From: PALSA-693 sp963780345
GTDB taxonomy: Bacteria > Actinomycetota > Acidimicrobiia > Acidimicrobiales > Palsa-688
Length of the DNA stretch: 64,000 bases
Assembly (NCBI GenBank): GCA_963780345.1
Contig: CAWABU010000007.1
Coordinates: 211,781-275,780, forward strand
Direction of reading: 5' to 3'
In this document: piece after piece, positions 34,742-42,092 of the stretch
Numbering within the stretch: position 1 is the stretch's first letter
Layout of the letters: each line of letters starts with the position of its first letter
Made by a program: the position numbers and the translations under genes
The notes under the pieces: generated by a model
Seen by the model: the letters and a program-made list of their open reading frames with translations, nothing else
What the model was told of the DNA's origin: nothing
Databases searched by the model: none

Positions 34742-35061
34742 TTCTCAGCAGTTGGGCTCTGCCCGGGGCTAGGCTGGTTTTTCCTGGAGGTGGTCGCCCA
34801 TGTGTGCAGGAGGTGGTCGGCGCTGGTGGCGTCCGACGAGCGGGTGGACCCCCGGCCAGATGAGGCTGTGGCTGGTCTGCTGGCGGCTCATGGAGGCCGG
34901 CCTGCCCAGGCTCTGCCAGGCGGTCATAGACTCCGGTGATGGTTCACGCGGCCGGCGGGGCGCGACCGGATTAGGGCCCGGCATCGCTGATTAGGCCGCG
35001 GGTCGCTTGCGGCCCGATCGGGCGCTCACCTGAGATCTGCCCCCCAACTCGGCAGGAAGCC
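34742..35061. other. Intergenic region with a weak small ORF and hairpin
   Basis: No confident gene lies in this 320-bp stretch. An ATG at 34800, 9 bases after GGAGG, opens 64 codons (MCAGGGRRWWRPTSGWTPGQ, then a Leu/Trp-rich part) to 34994; no family is recognised. GGCCGC (34994-34999) and GCGGCC (35009-35014) form a short stem downstream of infA on the minus strand and may end its transcript, but no U-run follows. Confidence 0.35.
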
Positions 35062-35286
35062 TTATTTGTAGCGGTAGGTGATGCGACCCCGGGTGAGATC
35101 GTAAGGGCTGATCTCGACTTGGACCTTGTCGCCAGGCAACACCCGGATACGGTTCATCCGCATCTTGCCGGAGTTGTGCGCCAGCACCTCATGCCCGTTG
35201 GCCAGCTCAACTTTGAACATGGCGTTTTTCAGGGCCTCGCTCACCGTGCCCTCCAGCACGATTGCATCTTCCTTGCCTTGTGGCAG
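35062..35286 (-). CDS. infA: Translation initiation factor IF-1, apparently with a CTG start
   Basis: The frame reads LEGTVSEALKNAMFKVELAN, GHEVLAHNSGKMRMNRIRVL, PGDKVQVEISPYDLTRGRIT, YRYK: a full S1/OB-fold IF-1. Homologues begin a few residues earlier with M-(P/A)-K-K-E-x-x-I. The same frame upstream reads PQGKEDAIV, preceded by CTG at 35286 with AGAGGAA 5 bases upstream, and an in-frame TGA further up. No ATG, GTG or TTG exists between that stop and the conserved N-terminus, so CTG is the best start. GTG at 35259 is the alternative and would remove the first nine residues. IF-1 occupies the ribosomal A site during initiation. Confidence 0.85.
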   Translation of the reverse strand: MPQGKEDAIVLEGTVSEALKNAMFKVELANGHEVLAHNSGKMRMNRIRVLPGDKVQVEISPYDLTRGRITYRYK

Positions 35287-35435
35287 CGGATTCCTCTTTC
35301 GGTCGTGTCGGCCGGATGGCCGAAAAAATGGTCAACTCTCAGTGTAGGCGCCCCCGCCCACCTGGCATCTTTTTGTCCATATTTGGCGAGAAAATCGCTA
35401 TCAAGGGCCGATAGGGTCCAAAAAGTGACGGGCCG

Positions 35436-36392
35436 ATGACGAGGCGGGGTATTGCCCTCTTCATCTTGATGTCGGCGGTGTGGGGCCTGCCGTATCTGTT
35501 GATCAAAGTGGCCGTTCGGGACCTGACGCCGGCCACCGTCGTGGGGGCGCGCACGGCAATCGGCGCCCTCGTCCTGCTGCCGTTGGCCCTCCGCCAGGGC
35601 CAGCTGCGCCCGCTGCTGCGGGCGTGGAAGCCGCTGCTGGCGTACTGCGTGGTCGAAATGGCTGTCCCGTGGTGGCTGCTGTCGGACGCCGAGCGACGGC
35701 TGCCGAGCTCGCTGTCCGGCTTGCTGATTGCCACCGTGCCGCTGATTGCCGTCATCCTGGCCGCCCTCACCGGGCACGTCGATCGATTCGACCGGAGGGG
35801 AGTGATCGGCCTCCTGGTCGGGCTGGCGGGGGTGATGGCGCTGCTGGGCTTCGACGTCGGTACCGGCGATCTGGGCGCGGTAGGCATGGCCGGGCTGGTC
35901 GCGGTGGGGTACGCCATCGGACCTCTCGTGGCTTCCAGATATCTCGGTCACCTCCCGAGTCTCGGGCTCGCTACGGTCTCCCTGGTCGCAGTGGCGTTCG
36001 TGTACGCGCCCTTCGCCTGGTGGCAGCGCCCGGCTCACATGCCGCCCGGGACGGTCGTCGCCTCCATCCTGCTGCTCGGGCTGGTCTGCACCGCTCTGGC
36101 CTTCGTGGCCTTCTTCGAGCTGATCAAGGAGATCGGCTCGACCCGATCTACGCTCATCACCTACCTCAACCCGGCGGTGGCGGTGATCCTCGGAGTGGTA
36201 CTGCTGGGTGAACGCTTTACCCTGGGCACGGCCATCGGCTTTGTCCTCATCCTGGCGGGGTGCTGGCTGTCCACCTCGGTGCGAGCTCCGGTCCGGGCGA
36301 GGCCGCGCTTGGCCGCCCCGGCCGGGCCGGCGGAGGCGGAAGGATATCCGCCGGCGGACCGGGTGGCCGATCCGGTGGAGAACGGACAGTAG
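35436..36392 (+). CDS. EamA-family (DMT) transporter
   Basis: The 318-aa product has ten hydrophobic segments arranged as two EamA repeats. The first includes LMSAVWGLPYLLIKVAV and ARTAIGALVLLPLALRQ; the second ends with STLITYLNPAVAVILGVVLL and GERFTLGTAIGFVLILAGCW. The NP-x-x-(A/V)-x-x-x-G-x-x-x-L-G-E signature near the C-terminus is typical. It probably exports a small metabolite across the cytoplasmic membrane; the substrate is unknown. It is divergent from infA, about 150 bp apart. Confidence 0.85.
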   Translation: MTRRGIALFILMSAVWGLPYLLIKVAVRDLTPATVVGARTAIGALVLLPLALRQGQLRPLLRAWKPLLAYCVVEMAVPWWLLSDAERRLPSSLSGLLIATVPLIAVILAALTGHVDRFDRRGVIGLLVGLAGVMALLGFDVGTGDLGAVGMAGLVAVGYAIGPLVASRYLGHLPSLGLATVSLVAVAFVYAPFAWWQRPAHMPPGTVVASILLLGLVCTALAFVAFFELIKEIGSTRSTLITYLNPAVAVILGVVLLGERFTLGTAIGFVLILAGCWLSTSVRAPVRARPRLAAPAGPAEAEGYPPADRVADPVENGQ

Positions 36393-36895
36393 CCGGGGCC
36401 GTGATGCTCGGGGCGGACCGGCGGGCCGTCCGTGTGGCCCCGGCCGGGCCCGGCCCAGCCGGGGGTCGGCACCGATCGCCTCAGAGCGGGCCGGGCGGCC
36501 CGCGTCCAGGACACCGGTGGCCTCGCAGAAGTCGTTGGCCCCCAACAGGCTCCGCTGGCGAGGCCATCGGCGTGTGGGCCGGCGAACGCCTCGGCCGGGC
36601 GCCTTCACTGACGCGAACGGGGCCCAAAACCGGGGGGTCAGGAGCTTCACTGGCGCGCCCCACGGTTTAGCTGGGCACCGAACGCGTCACAGAAGGCCGG
36701 CTGACCTTTAGTTAGGGCCCAGATCGCGTCAGCAAAGAGCCGGCCGGGTCCCGTCCAGCGGGCCGGTCTGGTGGCCCTGGTGGCCCGGTCGGCCGCTGCC
36801 GTCCGTACGGTCCGAGCCGGACGGCCGGTTCGCTGACGGCCCCCGCCGATCGAAAGCCGTTGCCGTCCGCCGGGAACACCGTAATCTGAGGCGTC
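36393..36895. other. Intergenic region, no gene supported
   Basis: This 503-bp GC-rich stretch contains open frames, but none has a recognisable domain or a good ribosome binding site. A perfect 8-bp stem lies at 36798-36805/36818-36825 (GCCGTCCG/CGGACGGC). The promoter of the following transporter should lie in its last 100 bp; no clear consensus was seen. Confidence 0.4.
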
Positions 36896-37762
36896 ATGGT
36901 CGTTGCGCTGGCGCTGCTATCGGCCGCCCTGTTCGGGACGGGCGTCGCCCTCATGCAGCGGCCGGCCGCGGCGGTGCCGGCGGAGTTCGCCGCTCGGCCA
37001 GGGCTGCTGGTACGGGTCATCCGCCAGCCGATCTGGCTGCTCGGCGTGGGCGCGGAGATCGCCGGTTTCGTCTTCCAGCTGATCGCCCTGCGCCACGGTT
37101 CCCTGGTCGTGGTCCAACCACTCCTCACCACGTCGCTGTTGTTCACCATCGCACTCGTCGGGGTCTGGACCCGCCAGGGCGTCACCGCCACGGAATGGGC
37201 GGCGCTGGTCGCGGTGGTGGCCGGGCTGGCCTTGTTCATGGTCGTGGCCAGCCCGAGCGACCGGAGCTCGGGTTCGGCGGACCCCACCGACTGGGTCATC
37301 ACCGGCCTGACCATCGGAAGTGCAGTCACCCTGCTGGTCTGGTACGGATTGCGCAGCGCCGGTCGGACCAAAGCGACCGTCCTGGGCCTGGCGGCCGGAC
37401 TGACCGACGCCTTCATGGCCGTCATGACCAAGGCCTTCGCCCATCTCACCGACCAGGGCATCGTGTCCACGCTGACCTCATGGGCCCCCTACGTGCTGTG
37501 CGCCGCCGGCCTGACAGCCATGCTTCTCACGCAGACGGCCTACCAGGCCGGAATGCCAAAGGTATCCCTGCCGATCATCACGGTCACGGACCCGCTGGTC
37601 AGCTGCGGGATCGGGGTGGCGCTCTTTGATGAGACGCTGAAGTTCACGGAAGCGCGGGCGCCGATCGTGTTGATGGCCATCGGCATCATCGCGACCGGTC
37701 TCATGGTGCTCAGTCGCTCCGATGTGGCGGCCGAGGCGCCCGAGCCGGCTGTCAGTCGCTGA
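36896..37762 (+). CDS. DMT/NIPA-like membrane transporter
   Basis: The 288-aa product has about nine hydrophobic segments. It starts VVALALLSAALFGTGVALMQ and includes EIAGFVFQLIALRHGSLVVV, a Q-P-L-L-x-x-S-L-L-F segment, and near the end GMPKVSLPIITVTDPLVSCG and GIGVALFDETLK. This is the pattern of DMT proteins related to NIPA-like magnesium transporters in actinobacteria. The substrate is not certain. It stands alone, followed by an intergenic repeat region. Confidence 0.75.
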   Translation: MVVALALLSAALFGTGVALMQRPAAAVPAEFAARPGLLVRVIRQPIWLLGVGAEIAGFVFQLIALRHGSLVVVQPLLTTSLLFTIALVGVWTRQGVTATEWAALVAVVAGLALFMVVASPSDRSSGSADPTDWVITGLTIGSAVTLLVWYGLRSAGRTKATVLGLAAGLTDAFMAVMTKAFAHLTDQGIVSTLTSWAPYVLCAAGLTAMLLTQTAYQAGMPKVSLPIITVTDPLVSCGIGVALFDETLKFTEARAPIVLMAIGIIATGLMVLSRSDVAAEAPEPAVSR

Positions 37763-37934
37763 GTGGCCCGCCGGGCGCGCTGGGTGGCGGAGCCGGGCCG
37801 GCGGTGGGCAGGCCCTTGTCGAGTTCGTCGACGGAGGGCCGTTGGGGGCGGGAAGCCTGGCGCTCGGTTCGGGTGACTGAGGGGCTGGGGCTCGGGCTCC
37901 GGCCCATTTGCCGGCTCCTCGCCAACCCGAGGCG

Positions 37935-38051
37935 TTGGGCGCGTTTGGTGTTTCGGGCGCGGTTATAGCGGTTTTTCGACCATAAACGCGCCCAAAGTCA
38001 CCAAGCGCGCCCAGATTTGCCCAACCGCTGGGCGCGTTTGGTGTCTCGGGC
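37935..38051. repeat. Intergenic hairpin/direct-repeat element with GGGCGCGTTT cores
   Basis: TTGGGCGCGTTT (37935-37946) pairs perfectly with AAACGCGCCCAA (37984-37995). AAGCGCGCCCAG (38003-38014) pairs with CTGGGCGCGTTT (38028-38039) apart from one G-T pair. The arms at 37935 and 38028 also start a 24-bp direct repeat differing at two positions (GGGCGCGTTTGGTGT(T/C)TCGGGC). The block lies between the convergent transporter and aminotransferase genes, the usual place for REP-like or terminator elements. Confidence 0.7.
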
Positions 38052-38173
38052 ACCTTCGCCCACAGCTTGGGCCGGGGCGGGGGAGCGGCGAGGGGGCGGG
38101 CCAGCGGGCGGTGAGTCGTCGGGCGTCAGGCCGGCGGTGGTAGGGGAGCGGCCGGCCGCCCCACCTCCCCCTG

Positions 38174-39568
38174 CTACCGCTTGGCTCCCGCCGGCGCCCT
38201 CCGGGCCGCTCGGGTCGTCAGACCCCAGCCGAAGTGCCACACCGGGCGGGCGCTGTCGTGGATCGAGTCCATGACCTCGCCGAACGCCCTGAGGAACTCG
38301 GCCCCCTCCTCGCTGGTGATCGTCAGCGGCGGGAGCAGCTTGAGGACGTCCATGTGATCCCCGGAGGTCTGCGTCAGGATCCGATGGTCCTCGAACAGGG
38401 CGCCGACGACCATCTGGGTGAACAGGCCCCGCCGGGCCATGGTCAACGGACCCCACCGGGACCGCAACCGCCGGGACTGCGGCCGGCCGAACTCGATGCC
38501 GATCAGGAGCCCACGGCCGCGGACCTGACTGACCAGCTCATAGCGGTCGGCTGCGGCCCGGAGGCCTTGCATCAGCTCGGCGCCCGCCTTCGCCGCATTG
38601 TCGATCAGCCCCTCGTCGTCGATCACCGAGAGCGTGGCCAGACCGGCCGCCATGGCCAGGGCATTGGTGCCAAAGGTCGAGTCATGGACCAGCATGCGGT
38701 CCATGGACGAGTAGACCCGCTGGAACACCAGAGAGGTCCCGAGAACGGCGCCGACGGGAACGAACCCCCCGGAGAGCGTCTTGGCCAGGGTCACCAGATC
38801 GGGCTGCACCCCGTCGTGCTCATAGCTGAACAAGCGACCGGTGCGCCCCAACCCCGACTGCACCTCGTCGCAGATCAGCAGGGCCCCGTTGCGATGGAGG
38901 AGGGATGACGCCGCCGCCAGGAACCCGTCCGGCACCACCTGCACGCCCTTGCCCTGGACCGGTTCGATGATCAGGGCGGCGACGTCACCCGGCGCCAGCT
39001 CCCGGCGCAGGGCGTCGAGGTCGCCGAAGGGGACCTGCGTGCCCGGGAGCAGAGGTCCGAAGCCGTCCCGAAACTCCTTCGCCCCGTTGACCGACAGCGA
39101 CCCGGCCGTCAGGCCGTGAAAGGCGTGCGAGCAATAGAGGACCCGCGGGCGGCCCGTCATGCAACGGGCGAACTTGAGCGCGGCTTCGACCGCCTCGGTC
39201 CCGCTATTGCACATGTACACCCGGTCGAGGTTGGGGGCTCGTTCGATGAGGGCCTCGGCCAGCAGTCCGGCGAGGAGCGGGGTGTCCATCTGCACCATGT
39301 CGGGTAGCTCACCGTCGAGAACGGCGTGCAGGGTGTCCCGGACGGTCGGGTGGGCGCGCCCGAGACCGAACACTCCGAACCCGGACAGGAAGTCGAGATA
39401 ACGGGCGCCGGTCTCGTCATAGAGGTAGGCGCCGCGGCCGTGCTCCCAGCGCCGGTCGAAGCCGATGGAGCGAACCACCCTGGCGGTCTGGGGGTTGAGA
39501 TAGCGAGCCCACAGCGCGGGACCCTCCCCTTCCCGGGTTTTCAGTTCGCTCTGGAGATCGAAGCCCAT
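38174..39568 (-). CDS. hpnO: Hopanoid biosynthesis aminotransferase HpnO
   Basis: The 464-aa class III aminotransferase shows YMCNSGTEAVEAALKFAR (PLP phosphate site), HAFHGLTAGSLSVNG, LLICDEVQSGLGRTGRLFSY and the PLP lysine in LVTLAKTLSGGFVP (Lys263). The N-terminus WARYLNPQTARVVRSIGFDR is typical of HpnO. It aminates the C35 hopanoid side chain to give aminobacteriohopanetriol. It starts 4 bases after hpnH and ends the operon; GAGGCC-type sites are weak, so it may depend on coupling to hpnH. Confidence 0.87.
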   Translation of the reverse strand: MGFDLQSELKTREGEGPALWARYLNPQTARVVRSIGFDRRWEHGRGAYLYDETGARYLDFLSGFGVFGLGRAHPTVRDTLHAVLDGELPDMVQMDTPLLAGLLAEALIERAPNLDRVYMCNSGTEAVEAALKFARCMTGRPRVLYCSHAFHGLTAGSLSVNGAKEFRDGFGPLLPGTQVPFGDLDALRRELAPGDVAALIIEPVQGKGVQVVPDGFLAAASSLLHRNGALLICDEVQSGLGRTGRLFSYEHDGVQPDLVTLAKTLSGGFVPVGAVLGTSLVFQRVYSSMDRMLVHDSTFGTNALAMAAGLATLSVIDDEGLIDNAAKAGAELMQGLRAAADRYELVSQVRGRGLLIGIEFGRPQSRRLRSRWGPLTMARRGLFTQMVVGALFEDHRILTQTSGDHMDVLKLLPPLTITSEEGAEFLRAFGEVMDSIHDSARPVWHFGWGLTTRAARRAPAGAKR

Positions 39569-39572
39569 GAAC

Positions 39573-40577
39573 TCAAGATGTTAAAGCAGCGCGCAGTGAC
39601 TCCCGAAGTGATCGGGTGGTGGCCAGCACGGCGCTCGGCTCGTAACCACAGTGCGCCATGCAATTGGCACAGCGGGGATCCTTGCCGCGGCCGTAGCGAG
39701 ACCAGTCGGTGGTGTCGAGCAGCTCCTGGTAAGTGGCGGCGTAGCCATCGGCCATCAGATAGCACGGTCGTTGCCATCCGAAGACCGAATAGCTCGGTAT
39801 CCCCCACGGGGTGCACTCGAATTCGGCCTTGCCCTCGAGGAAGTCGAGGAACAACGGGCTGTGATTGAGCCGCCAGCGCTTCCGCCGGCCGCCGGCAAAC
39901 GCCGAGGCAAACAGTTCGGTCGAACGCCGGGTGCTCAGGAAGTTGACCTGGTCGGGCGCTTTCTCGTAGGCGTATCCGGGCGAGATCATCATCTGGTCGA
40001 CGCCGAGGTCGTCGTTGAGGTAGTCGAGCACCTCCCGCACCGTCTTCGGCGAGTCGGTGTTGAAGAAGGTGGTGTTGGTGTTGACCTTGAAGCCCTTGGC
40101 TTTGGCGGCCTTGATGGCGGCGACGGCCTTGTCGAAGGTGCCGTCCCGGCTGACCGATTCGTCGTGGCGCTCACGCAGACCGTCGATGTGGACGACCCAG
40201 CTGAAGCGCGGATGCGGGGAGAACCGGTCGAGCTTCCGCTCGAGGATCAGGGCGTTGGTGCACAGGTACACGAACCGGCCCCGGTCGAGGAGTTCGCGGG
40301 TCATTCGATCAATGTCGGGATGCAGCAGCGGCTCGCCGCCGGCGATGGAGACCATGGGCGCCCGGGACTCCTCGATGGCGGCCACGGCCTGCTCGACGGT
40401 GAGCCGCTGGCGCAGGACGTCGGTCGGGTACTGGATCTTGCCGCACCCATTGCAGGCCAGGTTGCACGCGAACAGCGGTTCCAGCTCGACGATGAGCGGA
40501 AACTTGTCGCGCCGGGCCAGCTTCTGGCGGGCGAGGTAGCTGCCGATCTTGATGCTTTGCCGCAGGGGGACGCCCAT
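39573..40577 (-). CDS. hpnH: Adenosyl-hopene transferase HpnH (radical SAM)
   Basis: The 334-aa product begins VPLRQSIKIGSYLARQKLAR and carries the radical-SAM cluster motif in ACNLACNGCGK (Cys38, Cys42, Cys45). IAGGEPLLHPDI, FSWVVHIDGLRERHDESVSR, and the C-terminal CANCMAHCGYEPSAVLATT match HpnH. It links adenosine from SAM to hopene (diploptene), the first step of side-chain formation. It lies 3 bases after the HpnG-IspH fusion gene. Confidence 0.92.
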   Translation of the reverse strand: MGVPLRQSIKIGSYLARQKLARRDKFPLIVELEPLFACNLACNGCGKIQYPTDVLRQRLTVEQAVAAIEESRAPMVSIAGGEPLLHPDIDRMTRELLDRGRFVYLCTNALILERKLDRFSPHPRFSWVVHIDGLRERHDESVSRDGTFDKAVAAIKAAKAKGFKVNTNTTFFNTDSPKTVREVLDYLNDDLGVDQMMISPGYAYEKAPDQVNFLSTRRSTELFASAFAGGRRKRWRLNHSPLFLDFLEGKAEFECTPWGIPSYSVFGWQRPCYLMADGYAATYQELLDTTDWSRYGRGKDPRCANCMAHCGYEPSAVLATTRSLRESLRAALTS

Positions 40578-40580
40578 TCG

Positions 40581-42092
40581 CTATCTGACCTCCGCAGGAA
40601 GGGGAAAATTGACCTGTTCGTGGCGGACCGCTCGCTCCTCGACTTCAATCGGTCCGAGGGTCGCCAGGGCGCCGACCACCCGATCCACCAGTTCCGGCGG
40701 CGCCGACGCCCCCGCGGTCACTCCGATGGTCGACGCGCCGCGCAGCCAGGTGAGATCGAGTTCGCTCTCGTCCTCGAGCAACTCGGCCCGGCAGCCGGCC
40801 CGGGCTCCTACCTCGGCCAGCCGGGCGGTGTTCGAAGAGTTCGCCGAGCCGATGACGAGCAGCAGGTCGCAAGCGCCGGCGATGGCCCGGACTGCGTCCT
40901 GGCGGTTCTGGGTGGCGTAGCACACGTCAGCGGCGTGCGGCCCGACGATGGCGGGGAAGCGCTCGGTGAGTCCGCCCACCAGCCCGGCGACATCGTCGGG
41001 CGACAGGGTGGTCTGGGTGACATAGGCCAGCCGGTCGGGGTCATCCACTGCCAGGCCCGCGATGTCGGCGTGGTCCTCGACCAGGGTCACGCCCTCACCT
41101 TCGCCCAGGGTGCCCTCGGTCTCGTCGTGGCCGGCGTGGCCGATCAGCACCACCTGATAACCCCGAGCCTGGAAGCGCTGCACCTCGCGGTGGACCTTGG
41201 CCACCAGGGGGCAGGTGGCGTCGACGACGTCCAGCCCTCTGCGGTCAGCTTCGGCCCTGACCATCGGTGTCACTCCATGGGCGGAGAACACCACGATGGC
41301 GCCGTCGGGGACCTCGTCGAGCTCGTGCACGAAGATGGCGCCCCGCCGCTCGAGGTCGGCGACCACGTGGCGGTTGTGAACAATCTGCCGGCGGACGTAC
41401 ACCGGGCTGCCGTAGCGGGCCAGCACCCGTTCCACGGTCTCGATGGCCCGCTCGACGCCGGCGCAGAAGGAACGCGGCCCGGCCAGCAAAACCGTCTTCG
41501 GACCGATAGCGGCGGCCCAGTCGTCCAGGACCGGAGCAGCCGCTCGGAGGGCCCTGAGGGCGCGCCAGCCGCCGCGGATGATGGCGGGCGACAGGAGCTC
41601 CCCGGCGGAGGTATCGGAGATGGCCCGTACCACCGTGACCGGCTGGTGCCAGGGCACCCCCACCAGGGCGGCCGTTTCCATGTCGACGGCGATGGCCCCC
41701 GTGGCGGCCAGCCGGGCGCGCTCCGAGGACCCTTTCACCAAAGAAGTGGTGGAGACGATGGGACCGACGGTCACGTCCAGCCCCCGCCGCCGCAGCCCGG
41801 CCGCCACCAGCGGAGCTGATGTAAGGGTCGAGGGCACCTCGACACCCCGCTCGTCCAGCACCCGGTCGGCGACGACGATGGCGCCGGCACGTAACCCGTC
41901 GATCAGGGCGCCGGCGACGCCGGCCACGGCCACCGGGCCCGGCGGCGGGCGGCGGTGTACCGAACGGGCGGTGGCGGCGGCCCGCCGCAACCCGGCTCCG
42001 GTCCGGACCACCTGGGCGGCGCTGCCTTCGATGGTCATCGCTCGCGCTTCGACCCGGAGCGGGGCGAGGACCGTGAGGGTTGACTCGTTCAC
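40581..42092 (-). CDS. HpnG-IspH fusion: hopanoid nucleoside phosphorylase plus HMBPP reductase
   Basis: From GTG at 42092 the frame encodes 503 aa in two domains without a stop. Residues 1-195 are a nucleoside-phosphorylase-like HpnG domain (TGAIAVDMETAALVG, VVRAISDTSAGELLSP), which releases adenine from adenosyl-hopane. Residues 196-503 are IspH (LytB): [4Fe-4S] cysteines Cys210 (GPRSFCAGVERA), Cys294 (DATCPLVAKV) and Cys391 (DVCYATQNRQDA), His239 and His272 (FSAHGV), E-T-E-G-T near 326, and IGSANSSNT. IspH makes IPP and DMAPP in the MEP pathway. The fusion links precursor supply with side-chain processing. It overlaps the shc stop as GTGA. Confidence 0.9.
   Translation of the reverse strand: MNESTLTVLAPLRVEARAMTIEGSAAQVVRTGAGLRRAAATARSVHRRPPPGPVAVAGVAGALIDGLRAGAIVVADRVLDERGVEVPSTLTSAPLVAAGLRRRGLDVTVGPIVSTTSLVKGSSERARLAATGAIAVDMETAALVGVPWHQPVTVVRAISDTSAGELLSPAIIRGGWRALRALRAAAPVLDDWAAAIGPKTVLLAGPRSFCAGVERAIETVERVLARYGSPVYVRRQIVHNRHVVADLERRGAIFVHELDEVPDGAIVVFSAHGVTPMVRAEADRRGLDVVDATCPLVAKVHREVQRFQARGYQVVLIGHAGHDETEGTLGEGEGVTLVEDHADIAGLAVDDPDRLAYVTQTTLSPDDVAGLVGGLTERFPAIVGPHAADVCYATQNRQDAVRAIAGACDLLLVIGSANSSNTARLAEVGARAGCRAELLEDESELDLTWLRGASTIGVTAGASAPPELVDRVVGALATLGPIEVEERAVRHEQVNFPLPAEVR

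Noticed and set aside
36712..37470. 252-codon minus-strand frame over the NIPA-like transporter
   Set aside because: The plus strand encodes a clear multi-span membrane protein; the minus frame is low-complexity Ser/Thr/Arg/Pro sequence.
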